From NCBI RefSeq assembly GCF_001650195.1, contig NZ_LXYR01000004.1:62001-126000 (forward strand): 64,000 nt of DNA. The letters run 5' to 3'. This stretch comes from Phormidesmis priestleyi BC1401 (GTDB lineage Bacteria > Cyanobacteriota > Cyanobacteriia > Leptolyngbyales > Leptolyngbyaceae). The position numbers and the translations under genes are program-made. The notes under the pieces were generated by a model. It was given only the letters and a program-made list of their open reading frames with translations, ran no database searches and had not been told where the DNA came from. Below, one piece after another: positions 8,007-16,572 of this stretch (position 1 is its first letter; each line of letters begins with the position of its first letter).

Positions 8007-8945
8007 TCAAAACGGAATCTGGCTCAACGAGGGATGTCCTTTAGAGGGCAGCGCTTTTAGGTAGTGCAAGAACTCCAGCAACTCGTCTTCTGTGAGTTCG
8101 GCGCGGGTCTTCTTGCTGTAGGTTTGTTGCAGATAGCTGCTGCCCTGCTTTTTAGTCCAGCCGATGCGCTCGATCTCGGTGCCAATTTGCGCGATCGCGT
8201 CTGACAGGTCGATCGGGTCATTAGAAAACGCCACATCAGGAACGCTGACTTTCACCGCTTCGGTTTCTTCAGGAGCTTGATAAACCGTCTCTTCGGGCAA
8301 GTCTGCTTCACCGTCTTGGCTATAGTCATAGTCAACCTCAACGGGGGCTTGCACCGCTTCAGGCATGTCTAACCCAGGAAACGTGGAGAGGAAGTCATCG
8401 GAGCCGCCGATCGTGGATGTGGGCTGTTCAGGAGCCTCTTTTTTCTTACGTCCGCTGATAGCTTTAGGAGGCGCAATCTCCTCAGTCTCCTGACTCTCCA
8501 ACGCGGGGAGTTTGGCATCTTTCAGCGCATTCAGCGACGCAGCCGAAAATTCGGTTTTTCTCGGAGCCTCTGTCATAACCTGCGCTTGAACCTCATAAGC
8601 AGAAGGAGCCGTCGGCGCAATGCCCAACACTTCCATCGCCCGGATTCTTGCCCGATCTTCGGCGACTTCGATCCGATCGGCTGCCGCCATTCCAGTTGCA
8701 AGAGTGGCATTTCCGACCTGCACTAAAGCACGCACCACAAACTGCCCGTCGTGGATCTGCACAAGTTCTGAGGTCAACGCCCCAGTCGGATAGTGACTGC
8801 GTAACTGAGCAAACAGGCTGTGGCTGCTAGATTGGGTCGGCGCACCGCTCAGAGACGATTCGCGGACGGCAAACAGCGACGCAGGAGTCAGATCATCAGA
8901 CATGGCAAAACGAGAATTGTTCAGCGTGAGAGGGGTTGCATTCAT
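8007..8945 (-). CDS. Conserved cyanobacterial protein of unknown function
   Basis: 312 residues from ATG 8945; a TTG at 9005 or ATG at 8951 would extend it and ATG 8903 (MSDDLTPASL) would shorten it. No start has a clear ribosome-binding site. Residues about 40-110 form a compact region (GQFVVRALVQVGNATLATGMAAADRIEVAEDRARIRAMEVLGI in part) that loosely recalls the alpha/beta core of Rad52/ERF-type single-strand annealing proteins. The middle is acidic, Pro/Glu-rich and probably disordered, with one basic GRKKKE patch. The C-terminus (TKKTRAELTEDELLEFLHYL-like) looks like a small helical module. I do not recognise the family firmly; the annealing-protein resemblance is a guess from pattern only. 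Confidence 0.75.
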   Translation of the reverse strand: MNATPLTLNNSRFAMSDDLTPASLFAVRESSLSGAPTQSSSHSLFAQLRSHYPTGALTSELVQIHDGQFVVRALVQVGNATLATGMAAADRIEVAEDRARIRAMEVLGIAPTAPSAYEVQAQVMTEAPRKTEFSAASLNALKDAKLPALESQETEEIAPPKAISGRKKKEAPEQPTSTIGGSDDFLSTFPGLDMPEAVQAPVEVDYDYSQDGEADLPEETVYQAPEETEAVKVSVPDVAFSNDPIDLSDAIAQIGTEIERIGWTKKQGSSYLQQTYSKKTRAELTEDELLEFLHYLKALPSKGHPSLSQIPF

Positions 8946-9194
8946 GATCATTCTAGGAGGTGGTAGGGAAAGCAGTCCGTTTATAGGCAACTGCCACACT
9001 GGCAATTTACCGCAAGAGTGACGATCGTGGCTAACTCAATCTGAGAAAGTCTAAAATCTAGGAAACACATCAGACTTCGATCGTTTTATCATTGAAATTA
9101 TCCAAAAGGTTTTTCACGATACCAGCGCTCCCCTCATGCTGTTGCTATAGTAAAACGCTCAAGATTGATTACTTTATCAGCCAAATACTCAGAA

Positions 9195-9866
9195 ATGTAT
9201 AAAACCGTGTCTATAGAAAGTCAAGAACCCCTTCGCATCCACTTTGAACGGCAGCTCAAGCGCATCCAGCGAGATGTCTTGCGAATGGGCGCGTTGGTCG
9301 AGAGTTCTTGCAATATGGCACGACAGGCATTATTTGAAGGCAATTTAGATGCCCCCGACCAGATTATTTTGCAAGATAAGCAAATCGATCGCCTCTATAA
9401 GCAGATCGAGCTAGATTGCGTCAATCTGATTGCGCTGCAATCTCCGGTTGCCCAAGATCTGCGGCTTCTCAGCGCTCTGATGCAGCTTGTGCGCGACTTA
9501 GAACGAATCGGAGACTACGCCAAAAACCTTGGAGAAGTAGCGGTGCGGCTGTTTCCTTACCCCGTTTCTCCACACATGGGGCAAGTGCGGCTGATGTTCG
9601 ATCGCTGTCGTGCCATGTTAGCGATGAGCCTGGTGTCGCTGTCCAATCTCGATGCGGCATCTGGGCTAGAAGTGCGCGATAAAGATGATGCCGTCGATTT
9701 AGATTATGAAACTCTCTACACGCTGCTGACTCAGCAATCGGATGTGCTAGGAGTGGTCGAACCGATCGTGCTATTGGTTCTCTTAATTCGTCATTTAGAA
9801 CGGATGGCAGACCACGCAACCAACATTGGCAAACGAGTTGCTTATATTGTCACCGGGCAGCGATAA
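9195..9866 (+). CDS. phoU: Phosphate signalling complex protein PhoU
   Basis: 223 residues from ATG 9195; the frame extends to a TTG at 9165, which is less likely. All-helical protein with the two PhoU repeats, each with its metal-binding signature: RDLERIGDYAKNLGE in the first and RHLERMADHATNIGK in the second. PhoU couples the PstSCAB phosphate transporter to the sensor kinase and represses the phosphate-starvation response. No pst or pho genes lie beside it, so it is an isolated copy, which is common in cyanobacteria. A TATAGT at about 9146 could be its -10 box. No clear Pho box was seen upstream. Confidence 0.92.
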   Translation: MYKTVSIESQEPLRIHFERQLKRIQRDVLRMGALVESSCNMARQALFEGNLDAPDQIILQDKQIDRLYKQIELDCVNLIALQSPVAQDLRLLSALMQLVRDLERIGDYAKNLGEVAVRLFPYPVSPHMGQVRLMFDRCRAMLAMSLVSLSNLDAASGLEVRDKDDAVDLDYETLYTLLTQQSDVLGVVEPIVLLVLLIRHLERMADHATNIGKRVAYIVTGQR

Positions 9867-9984
9867 AACCATCTCACAGGGCAACCCTAGAGGTATTTTG
9901 AGGGATGTCGATCGCGGGTGATCTATGCTGTCATTGAGCTTTTTCAACGATCGGGATTACCAAAAGGCTTGCGGCTCAAACTGC

Positions 9985-10917
9985 TTAAACCTGCATCATT
10001 CCCAACAGCGTCACTTCCCAAACTAACTGTGATTGGACGTAGGCAAGCAAATAATCTCTCGCCTTTTCAAGAAGTTGCAGAGGCAAAGCAGATTGACCGC
10101 TCAGCTTTGCCTGTTGCCAATAGGTCTGTTGCAAATAGTCCACTAGCCAGAGTTGAGCCTCACTGTCTAGGGTTTTAGTGATTTGACGGGCGATCGTCAA
10201 TGTTTCTCGAAGTGATTTTGGCAAGTGAGTCACGGCTTGTAATAACTCTGGCGGAATCGTCTGAAACTTTTGCCAATGGACGATCGCGTCTCCGGGGCTT
10301 CCTTGAGCGAGTGCCAAAATCTGCGGACATAGCAGAATTTCGTCAAAGCCTGCGGTGCTAAGAACTTGCGCGATCGCCTCTGAGTTCAACCGATAAAACG
10401 GGATGCGCTGACAGCGAGACACCAGAGTTGGCAGCAGAGAGTCGGCACTGGGCGCTAACAAAATCAGAGTCGCCCGTCCTGGTTCTTCTAATGTTTTAAG
10501 CAGAGCGTTTGCGGCGGGTTCTGCCATCGTCTCGGCTTGGTCGATGATCACGATCGAGCGATCGGCTTCTAAGGGCGGACGGCTCAAAAACAGTGAAATC
10601 TCTCGCACCTGGTCGAGGCGGACTTGTGGCGGCGTTTTTTTCTTCACCCCGGCTATTTCGGCTTCTGCGAGCGAGAGCCGCTTACCTTGGTGCAAATAAG
10701 TCGGCTCAACCCAAAGCACATCGGGGTGATTCCGCTGCGCGACTCGTTGGCGCGGGTCAGACACCAAAAGTTTGACAAATGCCTCAGCCGCCAATCGTTT
10801 GCCCACACCCGAAGAACCTGCAAATAAATAAGCGGGGGGGACACGATTGCGCTTGATCGCCTGGGTCAATAATTCAACCACTTGAGGCTGTCCAATTAAC
10901 GAATTAAAAGTAGTCAT
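9985..10917 (-). CDS. holB: DNA polymerase III subunit delta'
   Basis: 310 residues; clamp-loader subunit that helps place the beta clamp on primed DNA. It has the AAA+ Walker A motif GSSGVGKR at 34-41, a sensor region DQAETMAEPAANALLKTLEEP and the SRC motif (LVSRCQRIPF). The cysteine cluster of the E. coli zinc module is absent. It lies 29 bases downstream of tmk on the same strand; tmk-holB is a common bacterial arrangement and suggests co-transcription. The C-terminal helical domain (about 210-310) is diverged, as usual for delta'. Function is well supported by motifs and neighbour. Confidence 0.9.
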   Translation of the reverse strand: MTTFNSLIGQPQVVELLTQAIKRNRVPPAYLFAGSSGVGKRLAAEAFVKLLVSDPRQRVAQRNHPDVLWVEPTYLHQGKRLSLAEAEIAGVKKKTPPQVRLDQVREISLFLSRPPLEADRSIVIIDQAETMAEPAANALLKTLEEPGRATLILLAPSADSLLPTLVSRCQRIPFYRLNSEAIAQVLSTAGFDEILLCPQILALAQGSPGDAIVHWQKFQTIPPELLQAVTHLPKSLRETLTIARQITKTLDSEAQLWLVDYLQQTYWQQAKLSGQSALPLQLLEKARDYLLAYVQSQLVWEVTLLGMMQV

Positions 10918-10946
10918 GTTTTTTATAGCGACAAAATTTTAATTCA

Positions 10947-11624
10947 TCAGCCCTGAATGGCTCCATACCAGCGAGCCAGATGTTGACTGAGAGCGGCTTC
11001 GATGTGTTCAGCTACCTCTAACTCGCTGCGACTGGCATCAATGCGGACAATTCGATCGGGATTCTGCTCCGCTAGTTGAGCAAATCCGTGCTGCACCCGC
11101 TGATGAAAGTCTAGATTTGCCTGCTCGATGCGATCGCTCGCTCCTCGCTTCTGAGTTCGGGCTAACCCTCGTTCTACATCGAGATCGAGCCATAGCGTTA
11201 AATCACTTTGCAGCCCGTTGGTTGCCACTTGGTTAAGCTGATCAATGAGCGCAAAGTCGAGTCCTCGTCCGTAGCCCTGATAAGCGATCGTCGAATCGGT
11301 GTAGCGATCGCACAAAATTATCGAGCCTTCTGCCAGGTGAGGGCGCAAAAAACCTTCGACGTGTTGGGCACGATCTGCCGCATATAACAACAATTCTGCT
11401 CGATCGTGAATCGGCTCTCTAGCAGGATTAAGCAACAACTGTCGCACCCCCACCCCCAAATCAGTGCCGCCGGGTTCACGGGTCGCCATCAGTTGCTTCA
11501 CAAATCTTTTTGATTGGAGATTGGGCAACCAACCGCTATTTAACAACCACTGACGCGATCTCTGAAGTTGGGTAGTTTTGCCACATCCCTCAACCCCTTC
11601 AAATACAATGAATTTGCCGTCCAT
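10947..11624 (-). CDS. tmk: Thymidylate kinase
   Basis: 225 residues from ATG 11624 (MDGKFIVFEG, the usual beginning for the family); an upstream ATG at 11633 adds three residues. It phosphorylates dTMP to dTDP. The P-loop GVEGCGKT lies near the N-terminus, then the TREPGGT motif and the DRYTDSTIAYQGYGRG block that binds substrate. A short insertion (WLPNLQSKRFVKQL) lies between the first helix and the TREPGG strand. First gene of a tmk-holB pair. Function is secure. Confidence 0.95.
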   Translation of the reverse strand: MDGKFIVFEGVEGCGKTTQLQRSRQWLLNSGWLPNLQSKRFVKQLMATREPGGTDLGVGVRQLLLNPAREPIHDRAELLLYAADRAQHVEGFLRPHLAEGSIILCDRYTDSTIAYQGYGRGLDFALIDQLNQVATNGLQSDLTLWLDLDVERGLARTQKRGASDRIEQANLDFHQRVQHGFAQLAEQNPDRIVRIDASRSELEVAEHIEAALSQHLARWYGAIQG

Positions 11625-11852
11625 TATCAACATTAGTCAGTGGACAAAATCAACTGATCACAGCCGTCTCTTTAACCCCTCGCAAAATAAGTCAACCTGA
11701 GAGGAATTCGCTATAAAAGTCTTAAGGACTTCCACAGGAAAGCACTTCAGCTTACACTAAGCCTGGGTATGACACCAGACCAGAGTATCGTTTTAACGTA
11801 TCTTGGGAACGTATCATAGAAAAGTTCGTTCGTCGCACGCTTGGGGTTGGCT

Positions 11853-12200
11853 ATGGCTCGTTACACCTGTCTGATCACGGTTGGAATCTCTTCTAATAAT
11901 CTCCAACCCATGCTAAACGAGACGCTCAAGTCTTGCAGCATGGACATTATCTATGACACTGGAGATTATGTTATGGCGCGAGAGACTCCGGGGCGAGTGT
12001 CGTTTCCAAAGCTGGTGACGGTAGAGATTTTCGTCGATAAAACGATCGTCACCGAAGAAGAAGTTCGGATGAATTTTGTAATCAAAAACGAAGAACTTCC
12101 GCTTCAGGTAGACAATCACTGCCGCCAAGTGTTTACACAAGTCAGCCAAGCCATCAGCCACAACAAGCATTGGCGACTGATCGAAACCGTTGGAGGCTAA
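11853..12200 (+). CDS. Conserved cyanobacterial protein of unknown function (115 aa)
   Basis: 115 residues from ATG 11853 (MARYTCLITVG); the frame extends to TTG 11841. No signal peptide or membrane segment. It looks like a small alpha/beta protein: strand-like segments YTCLITVGI, DIIYDTGDYVMARE and KLVTVEIFVDKT alternate with helices. I believe similar short proteins are widespread in cyanobacteria, but I cannot name a function. It is convergent with the first FHA gene with only 20 bases between stops. Upstream DNA (11634-11852) separates it from divergent tmk and probably holds both promoters. Confidence 0.8.
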   Translation: MARYTCLITVGISSNNLQPMLNETLKSCSMDIIYDTGDYVMARETPGRVSFPKLVTVEIFVDKTIVTEEEVRMNFVIKNEELPLQVDNHCRQVFTQVSQAISHNKHWRLIETVGG

Positions 12201-12220
12201 CGCGCGATCGTAGGTCTAGG

Positions 12221-12649
12221 CTATTCGTCTAAATTGTCTAGCTCCGCCGTACCTGGATTAATTAAGGTGATATCAAACTCATCGGGAGGCACTGTTGCAT
12301 AAGCATCCCGTCTGAGCAGATGATAGATTACTCGCACATGAGGACCAAAAATCACCTCATCACGATCGCGCAAGTCATGCGCTCTCAGCCGCCGACCATT
12401 AATCAAAAGACCGTTGGCACTGGGCTTACCGTTTTGATCACCGTCTTTGATGTGATAAGAGCAAGTGCCATCGGGGTTAGCTAGCTGCTCGATCGTCGCA
12501 TGATAGCGAGAGACAAACTGAGAGATCAGCCGAATATCACACTCAGAATCTCTGCCGATCGAGTAGTGAGAATTTTCGAGTCGTTCTTCTCGCTCTCCGG
12601 TATCATCTTTTACAATCAGAAAATGGCTTTGGTATGGATCGAAAGGCAT
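12221..12649 (-). CDS. FHA domain protein (second of a tandem pair)
   Basis: 142 residues, essentially one forkhead-associated domain that binds phosphothreonine peptides. Signature residues are present: YSIGRDSECDIRL, SRYHATIEQL and NGLLINGRRLRAHDL. An acidic tail (ITLINPGTAELDNLDE) follows. Its paralogue lies just upstream at 12755-13177, close enough to suggest duplication. Short FHA-only proteins act as adaptors in Ser/Thr kinase signalling in the cytoplasm; the partner kinase is not in this window. Confidence 0.92.
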   Translation of the reverse strand: MPFDPYQSHFLIVKDDTGEREERLENSHYSIGRDSECDIRLISQFVSRYHATIEQLANPDGTCSYHIKDGDQNGKPSANGLLINGRRLRAHDLRDRDEVIFGPHVRVIYHLLRRDAYATVPPDEFDITLINPGTAELDNLDE

Positions 12650-12754
12650 CGCAAGTTTAGGGGAGACTGGGACTGAGCAAAACCGATTGGGTCGAGTGCC
12701 ATTGTATACCGCTGTGTGAATTCACGGAGAGCGCCATTTGGCTAAACCTTTCTT

Positions 12755-13177
12755 TCAATCTTCTGGATCACCGATCATGTTGGGGCTGATCAGCGTGATG
12801 TCAAATTCATCGGGCGGAACGGTTAAGAATGCCTCACGCCTTAATAAGTAATAGATTGCCCGCACCTGAGGACCAAATACCACTTCATCTTCATTTTTAA
12901 GATCGTGGGTTTGCAGCTTTCGCCCATTGATTAGCAAACCATTGGCGCTAGGCTTGCCTTTAAGGTTGCCATCCACAATTCGATAATAGTAGGTGCCGTC
13001 TTCGTTGGGCAACTGAAGTAATGTGGCGTGACGACGAGACACAAACTGAGACACTAATCGAATATCACACTTTGGGTCGCGCCCGATCGAATAAACGGGT
13101 GCGTCGAGGATAAATTCGCGTCGTCCCTTATCGTCTTCGATAATTAAGAGATGATTCTGATGCGGTTCTGAGGGCAT
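12755..13177 (-). CDS. FHA domain protein (first of a tandem pair)
   Basis: 140 residues, a single FHA domain with YSIGRDPKCDIRLVSQFVSRRHATL and NGLLINGRKLQTHDL, carrying the Arg, Ser, His and Asn positions used for phosphothreonine binding. It shares most of its length with the gene at 12221-12649, including the C-terminal VPPDEFDITLI block, so the two arose by tandem duplication. The 105 bases between them could carry a separate promoter. The likely role is a phosphopeptide-binding adaptor. Confidence 0.92.
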   Translation of the reverse strand: MPSEPHQNHLLIIEDDKGRREFILDAPVYSIGRDPKCDIRLVSQFVSRRHATLLQLPNEDGTYYYRIVDGNLKGKPSANGLLINGRKLQTHDLKNEDEVVFGPQVRAIYYLLRREAFLTVPPDEFDITLISPNMIGDPED

Positions 13178-13390
13178 GAAAAGTCGAAGGGTTGGCGGGT
13201 GGAAACAGTGACTGGCGCCTAATCTAGCTACGATATCTGACAGGTCTGAAAGGGACTCAGTGCCAATAACGATTTAGGAGCTTTTATAGTCTTTGAGAAA
13301 ACCTCTGAGTTTATTAGAACACAGCCCTGAGACGCTTTATAAACCCTGATGAGATCAAATTAGCTGAGAGTGCGAGCGGTTACGCAGATC

Positions 13391-15817
13391 TTAAGCACGA
13401 GGCGTAGAAAACGCCCGACGCAGCAGAAGCGAATTTGTAACCACGCTGACAGAGCTAAAAGCCATTAAAGCACCTGCGGCGGCAGGACTGAGCAAAATTC
13501 CAAATTTTGGCAGCAGGATGCCTGCGGCGATCGGGATGCCCAGCAAATTATAGGCAAATGCCCAAAACAAGTTTTGCCGAATTTTGCCAAAAGTGGCGCG
13601 GCTAAGGGATAAAGCTTCGACCACATCGGTAAGACGATCGCGCATTAAAACAATGCCTGCCGTTTCAACCGCGACATCGGTTCCTGACTTGAGAGCAATT
13701 CCCACATCGGCTTGAGCCAGCGCAGGCGCGTCGTTAATGCCGTCTCCCACCATTGCGACAAGAGTTCCCGGCTCGGCTTGCAGCGTGCGAATCACCGAGG
13801 CTTTCTGCTCTGGGCGGACTTCAGACAAGACATTTTCTGATGGGATGTTGAGCGTTTTTGCAACGGTTTGGGCAGTTTCGCGACGATCGCCCGTCAGCAT
13901 AATGACTCGCAGACCCATTTTCTGTAGTGAGTCAACGGTTTCTTGGGCATCCGATCGCACCGCATCTGTAGCGGCAATGAGACCCACCAAGGTATTAGCA
14001 ACTGATACATACACAACCGTTTTGCTGGCTTGTGCTAACGTTTGCGCCTGTGCCTGGGTTGTCTCACTCACCACCACTGCATTTTGCTCCATCCAGGTCA
14101 GGGTTCCGAGTAGAACAGATTGCGGCTCTGAGTGCAGCGAAACTGTTGCAGACACTCCAAGCCCTGGCTCTGTGTAGAAGTCTTGAGCGGGAAGAAGTGA
14201 AAGTTCTTGCTGACTGGCAGCGCGAACGATCGCATCTGCAAGGGGGTGACGCGTTCCACTTTCAACCGTTGCGGCGATTTGCAACAGATTAAATTCTTCC
14301 TGATCAAACGATTTGAAAGAAATGCAGTCTGTGACGATTGGGCATCCAGCGGTGAGCGTCCCCGTTTTGTCAAACACGATCGTCGTCAAAGCGTGCACTC
14401 GCTCTAACACGTCGCCCCCTCGAATCAATAATCCTCGCTCAGCACCGATGCCCGACCCGACCAAAATTGCGGTTGGGGTGGCGAGTCCAAGCGCACAAGG
14501 GCAGGCAATCACCAGAACGGCGATCGCGAGTTTGAGACTCAGCAATAACGGAGACGGGTGAATCGTGACAGCAGACGGATCAAGGTGGTGCATAGCGTGT
14601 TCGCTGCCCAGCGCTTGACCTGCAAGCAAAACCTGTGACCAAACGTGAGTGCCGATGAAATACCAGAACAGAAAGGTGAGTGTGGCGATCGTCATCACGC
14701 CATAGGTAAAATAACCCGCGATCGTGTCCGCTAATTTCTGAATCGGGGCTTTGCGCGCCTGGGCATCTTCGACCAGATTGATGATTCGTGCCAGGGTGGT
14801 GTCTTTGCCGATGTGATTAGCTCGGATCGCGATCGCGCCCGACTGATTGAGCGTTCCGGCTGAGACGCGATCGCCCGGCTGCTTTTGCACTGGGACAGGT
14901 TCACCCGTCAGCATCGATTCGTTGATCGTGGTCTGCCCAGCGACGACTTCGCCATCGACGGGAATCTTCTCACTCGGTAGCACTTGCAGCCACTCACCGA
15001 CGCGAATCCGATCGACCGCGATCTCAGTTGAGAGATGAGGAATAAAAGACGAAGGATTAAGAGGATCTTGTTCGTTCTTCTTGACCAATCGGGCAGTCTG
15101 GGGCTGAAGTGCCAAAAGCGCCTGAAGAGACGACGCCGCCCGACTTCTTGCCCGTTGCTCTAACGTGCGACCGAGGAGGATGAAGCCAACTAACATCACA
15201 GGTTCGTCAAAAAAGCACTCCCAGCCGAGTTGGGGAAACAGAAGCGCAATCAAACTAGCGGCAAACGCGGTAACGGTGCCCAGCCCGACGAGCGTATTCA
15301 TGTTGGGAGCATTGCGGCGCAAGCCTTGCCAGCCGTCAATAATCATCGATCGTCCCGGCACTGCCAGCGCGATCGCGGCTAACCCGCAGTGCAGCCAAAT
15401 GTTGCTGAGTCCGAATATGGTGATGCCTGCGAGTTGATTGAGGTGCCCGATCGTCGAGATCGCTAGGAGAAGAATCGCGATCGTCAGCCTGCGAGTCTGC
15501 TGTTGGGTGTCTAACCGTCGCCGTTCTGCGAGATCGATCAAGCCTGCAGATTCTGGAGCGCCTTCGGGATAGCGAGGCTGACTCGGAAATCCGGCTTCGG
15601 TCAATTTTTCGGCTAAGTGTGCGGGATCGATGACTGACTCGCACTCAACGGTTGCTAACTCTGTAACGAGATTCACCGTGGCAGAAATCACCCCCGGCTC
15701 TTGAGTGAGGGCATTCTCAACGGTTTTGACACAGCCTGCACACTTCATGCCGCTTACATCGATCGTGATGGTGTCTGAAATGGGGGCGTTGATTTCTGTT
15801 TTTGACGTGGTTTGCAT
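13391..15817 (-). CDS. Copper-translocating P1B-type ATPase
   Basis: 808 residues. N-terminal heavy-metal-associated domain with the copper-binding GMKCAGC motif (Cys26, Cys29), eight expected membrane helices, the TGEP actuator motif (304-307), transmembrane CPC (Cys439-Pro-Cys441), phosphorylated Asp483 in DKTGT, the P1B signature HP in GTRHPLADAIV, and GDGINDAPA near the C-terminus. CPC with this domain set indicates Cu(I) transport. In cyanobacteria such pumps are CtaA (plasma membrane import) or PacS (thylakoid); sequence alone does not say which. The external loop before the CPC helix is rich in His (LGSEHAMHHLDPSAVTIHP), which may help metal capture. An inverted repeat lies directly upstream of the ATG. 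Confidence 0.92.
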   Translation of the reverse strand: MQTTSKTEINAPISDTITIDVSGMKCAGCVKTVENALTQEPGVISATVNLVTELATVECESVIDPAHLAEKLTEAGFPSQPRYPEGAPESAGLIDLAERRRLDTQQQTRRLTIAILLLAISTIGHLNQLAGITIFGLSNIWLHCGLAAIALAVPGRSMIIDGWQGLRRNAPNMNTLVGLGTVTAFAASLIALLFPQLGWECFFDEPVMLVGFILLGRTLEQRARSRAASSLQALLALQPQTARLVKKNEQDPLNPSSFIPHLSTEIAVDRIRVGEWLQVLPSEKIPVDGEVVAGQTTINESMLTGEPVPVQKQPGDRVSAGTLNQSGAIAIRANHIGKDTTLARIINLVEDAQARKAPIQKLADTIAGYFTYGVMTIATLTFLFWYFIGTHVWSQVLLAGQALGSEHAMHHLDPSAVTIHPSPLLLSLKLAIAVLVIACPCALGLATPTAILVGSGIGAERGLLIRGGDVLERVHALTTIVFDKTGTLTAGCPIVTDCISFKSFDQEEFNLLQIAATVESGTRHPLADAIVRAASQQELSLLPAQDFYTEPGLGVSATVSLHSEPQSVLLGTLTWMEQNAVVVSETTQAQAQTLAQASKTVVYVSVANTLVGLIAATDAVRSDAQETVDSLQKMGLRVIMLTGDRRETAQTVAKTLNIPSENVLSEVRPEQKASVIRTLQAEPGTLVAMVGDGINDAPALAQADVGIALKSGTDVAVETAGIVLMRDRLTDVVEALSLSRATFGKIRQNLFWAFAYNLLGIPIAAGILLPKFGILLSPAAAGALMAFSSVSVVTNSLLLRRAFSTPRA

Positions 15818-15823
15818 CGCACA

Positions 15824-15858
15824 CTCAAGGAAGGTGGTTTATAGGCTCCTTTCTTGAG
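15824..15858 (-). promoter_or_regulatory. Inverted repeat upstream of the copper ATPase
   Basis: Arms CTCAAGGAAGG and CCTTTCTTGAG (one G/T mismatch) with a 13-base spacer, ending 6 bases before the ATPase start. A TATAAA lies inside the spacer on the minus strand and could be a -10 box. This could be a metalloregulator operator or a leader hairpin; no known copper box was recognised. Confidence 0.4.
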
Positions 15859-15893
15859 GGTAGATGAAGTTTTGTACGATCGACCGAAAAACT

Positions 15894-16106
15894 TTAATTT
15901 TCTTCAGTCTCGACCACTGCATTGGTAGAAGTGCGTCTCCACCCAAATAAATAGATCAAAACGCCAAGCTGGACGGGAACCAAAATTAAGTAGTTTCTGG
16001 CGAAGAAATTGATTTCTAAATTCGAGAATGTGCTGAAATAGCCTGCGCCCAAAGTAGCGAAGAGGACGATCGAAGCAATTTTTTTAGGTTTCAGCATTGG
16101 GGGCAT
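15894..16106 (-). CDS. Small membrane protein, unknown
   Basis: 70 residues with two hydrophobic segments (about 10-25 and 38-53) joined by a short loop, a basic start and a charged tail (WRRTSTNAVVETEEN). No family recognised. It sits 76 bases downstream of the gap after the copper ATPase start and upstream of nothing obvious on its strand; no ribosome-binding site is clear, with ATG 16106 or 16097 as starts. It is separated from the TM2 gene by a terminator-like hairpin. Real gene status is likely but not certain. Confidence 0.5.
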   Translation of the reverse strand: MPPMLKPKKIASIVLFATLGAGYFSTFSNLEINFFARNYLILVPVQLGVLIYLFGWRRTSTNAVVETEEN

Positions 16107-16128
16107 TTAAGTAAAGTTCAAGTGGAAT

Positions 16129-16181
16129 CAAAAAATCCTGGTGAGATGCTGTAGAAAGAGGCGCAAAAAACCAGGATTTTG
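16129..16181 (-). terminator. Rho-independent terminator-like hairpin after the TM2 gene
   Basis: On the minus strand AAAATCCTGG pairs with CCAGGATTTT across a loop of about 27 bases, and the 3' arm runs into TTTTTT. It lies 25 bases past the stop of the TM2-domain gene. Confidence 0.6.
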
Positions 16182-16205
16182 AGAGTTGTCGATCTTCAGA
16201 AGACC

Positions 16206-16469
16206 TTAAAACCAGCCTTTTTTGCTCGTCATGTAGGTGCTGATAAATTCGTCGTCGCTTTTGGTCAAGTAGATGATTCCTTCAACTAAACCAATAATGC
16301 TAAAGATGGGAGCCGCAAGCCCAAACGTTAAAATGCTTCCCAGCAGCATAATCAGGGCTTCAGTTTTGTAGCCCAAAATAAATTTGTGAATGCCAAAGGC
16401 ACCCAGCAAAATTCCACAAATGCCAGCCGCGACTTTTTTGCTCGCGTCATTAGAAGTTCCGGTTGTCAT
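16206..16469 (-). CDS. TM2 domain-containing protein
   Basis: 87 residues from ATG 16469 (MTTGTSNDAS); the frame extends upstream to 16541 but the extension looks non-coding. Two membrane helices with the TM2 hallmark: GILLGAFGIHKFILGYKTEA in the first and GLVEGIIYLTKSDDEF after the second. TM2 proteins are small integral membrane proteins of unknown exact role. A terminator-like hairpin follows. It lies between the CPBP protease and the small membrane ORF, all on the same strand. Confidence 0.85.
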   Translation of the reverse strand: MTTGTSNDASKKVAAGICGILLGAFGIHKFILGYKTEALIMLLGSILTFGLAAPIFSIIGLVEGIIYLTKSDDEFISTYMTSKKGWF

Positions 16470-16572
16470 CGTCTTAGCCTTTGGTTGTGAGAGTTCGCAC
16501 TCAATGTGCCCAGCCAAAAGAAGTAACGAACAAAAAACCAAGATTTCTCGGAGATTTGAGGCGATTCAGAAT

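Noticed and set aside
9918-10178. 86-codon plus-strand frame ending inside holB
   Set aside because: It is mostly antisense to the holB coding region and shows no family pattern or ribosome-binding site.
13737-15437. Several plus-strand frames of 60-146 codons opposite the copper ATPase
   Set aside because: They are antisense shadows of a strongly coding gene, with Thr/Arg/Ser-rich random-looking products.
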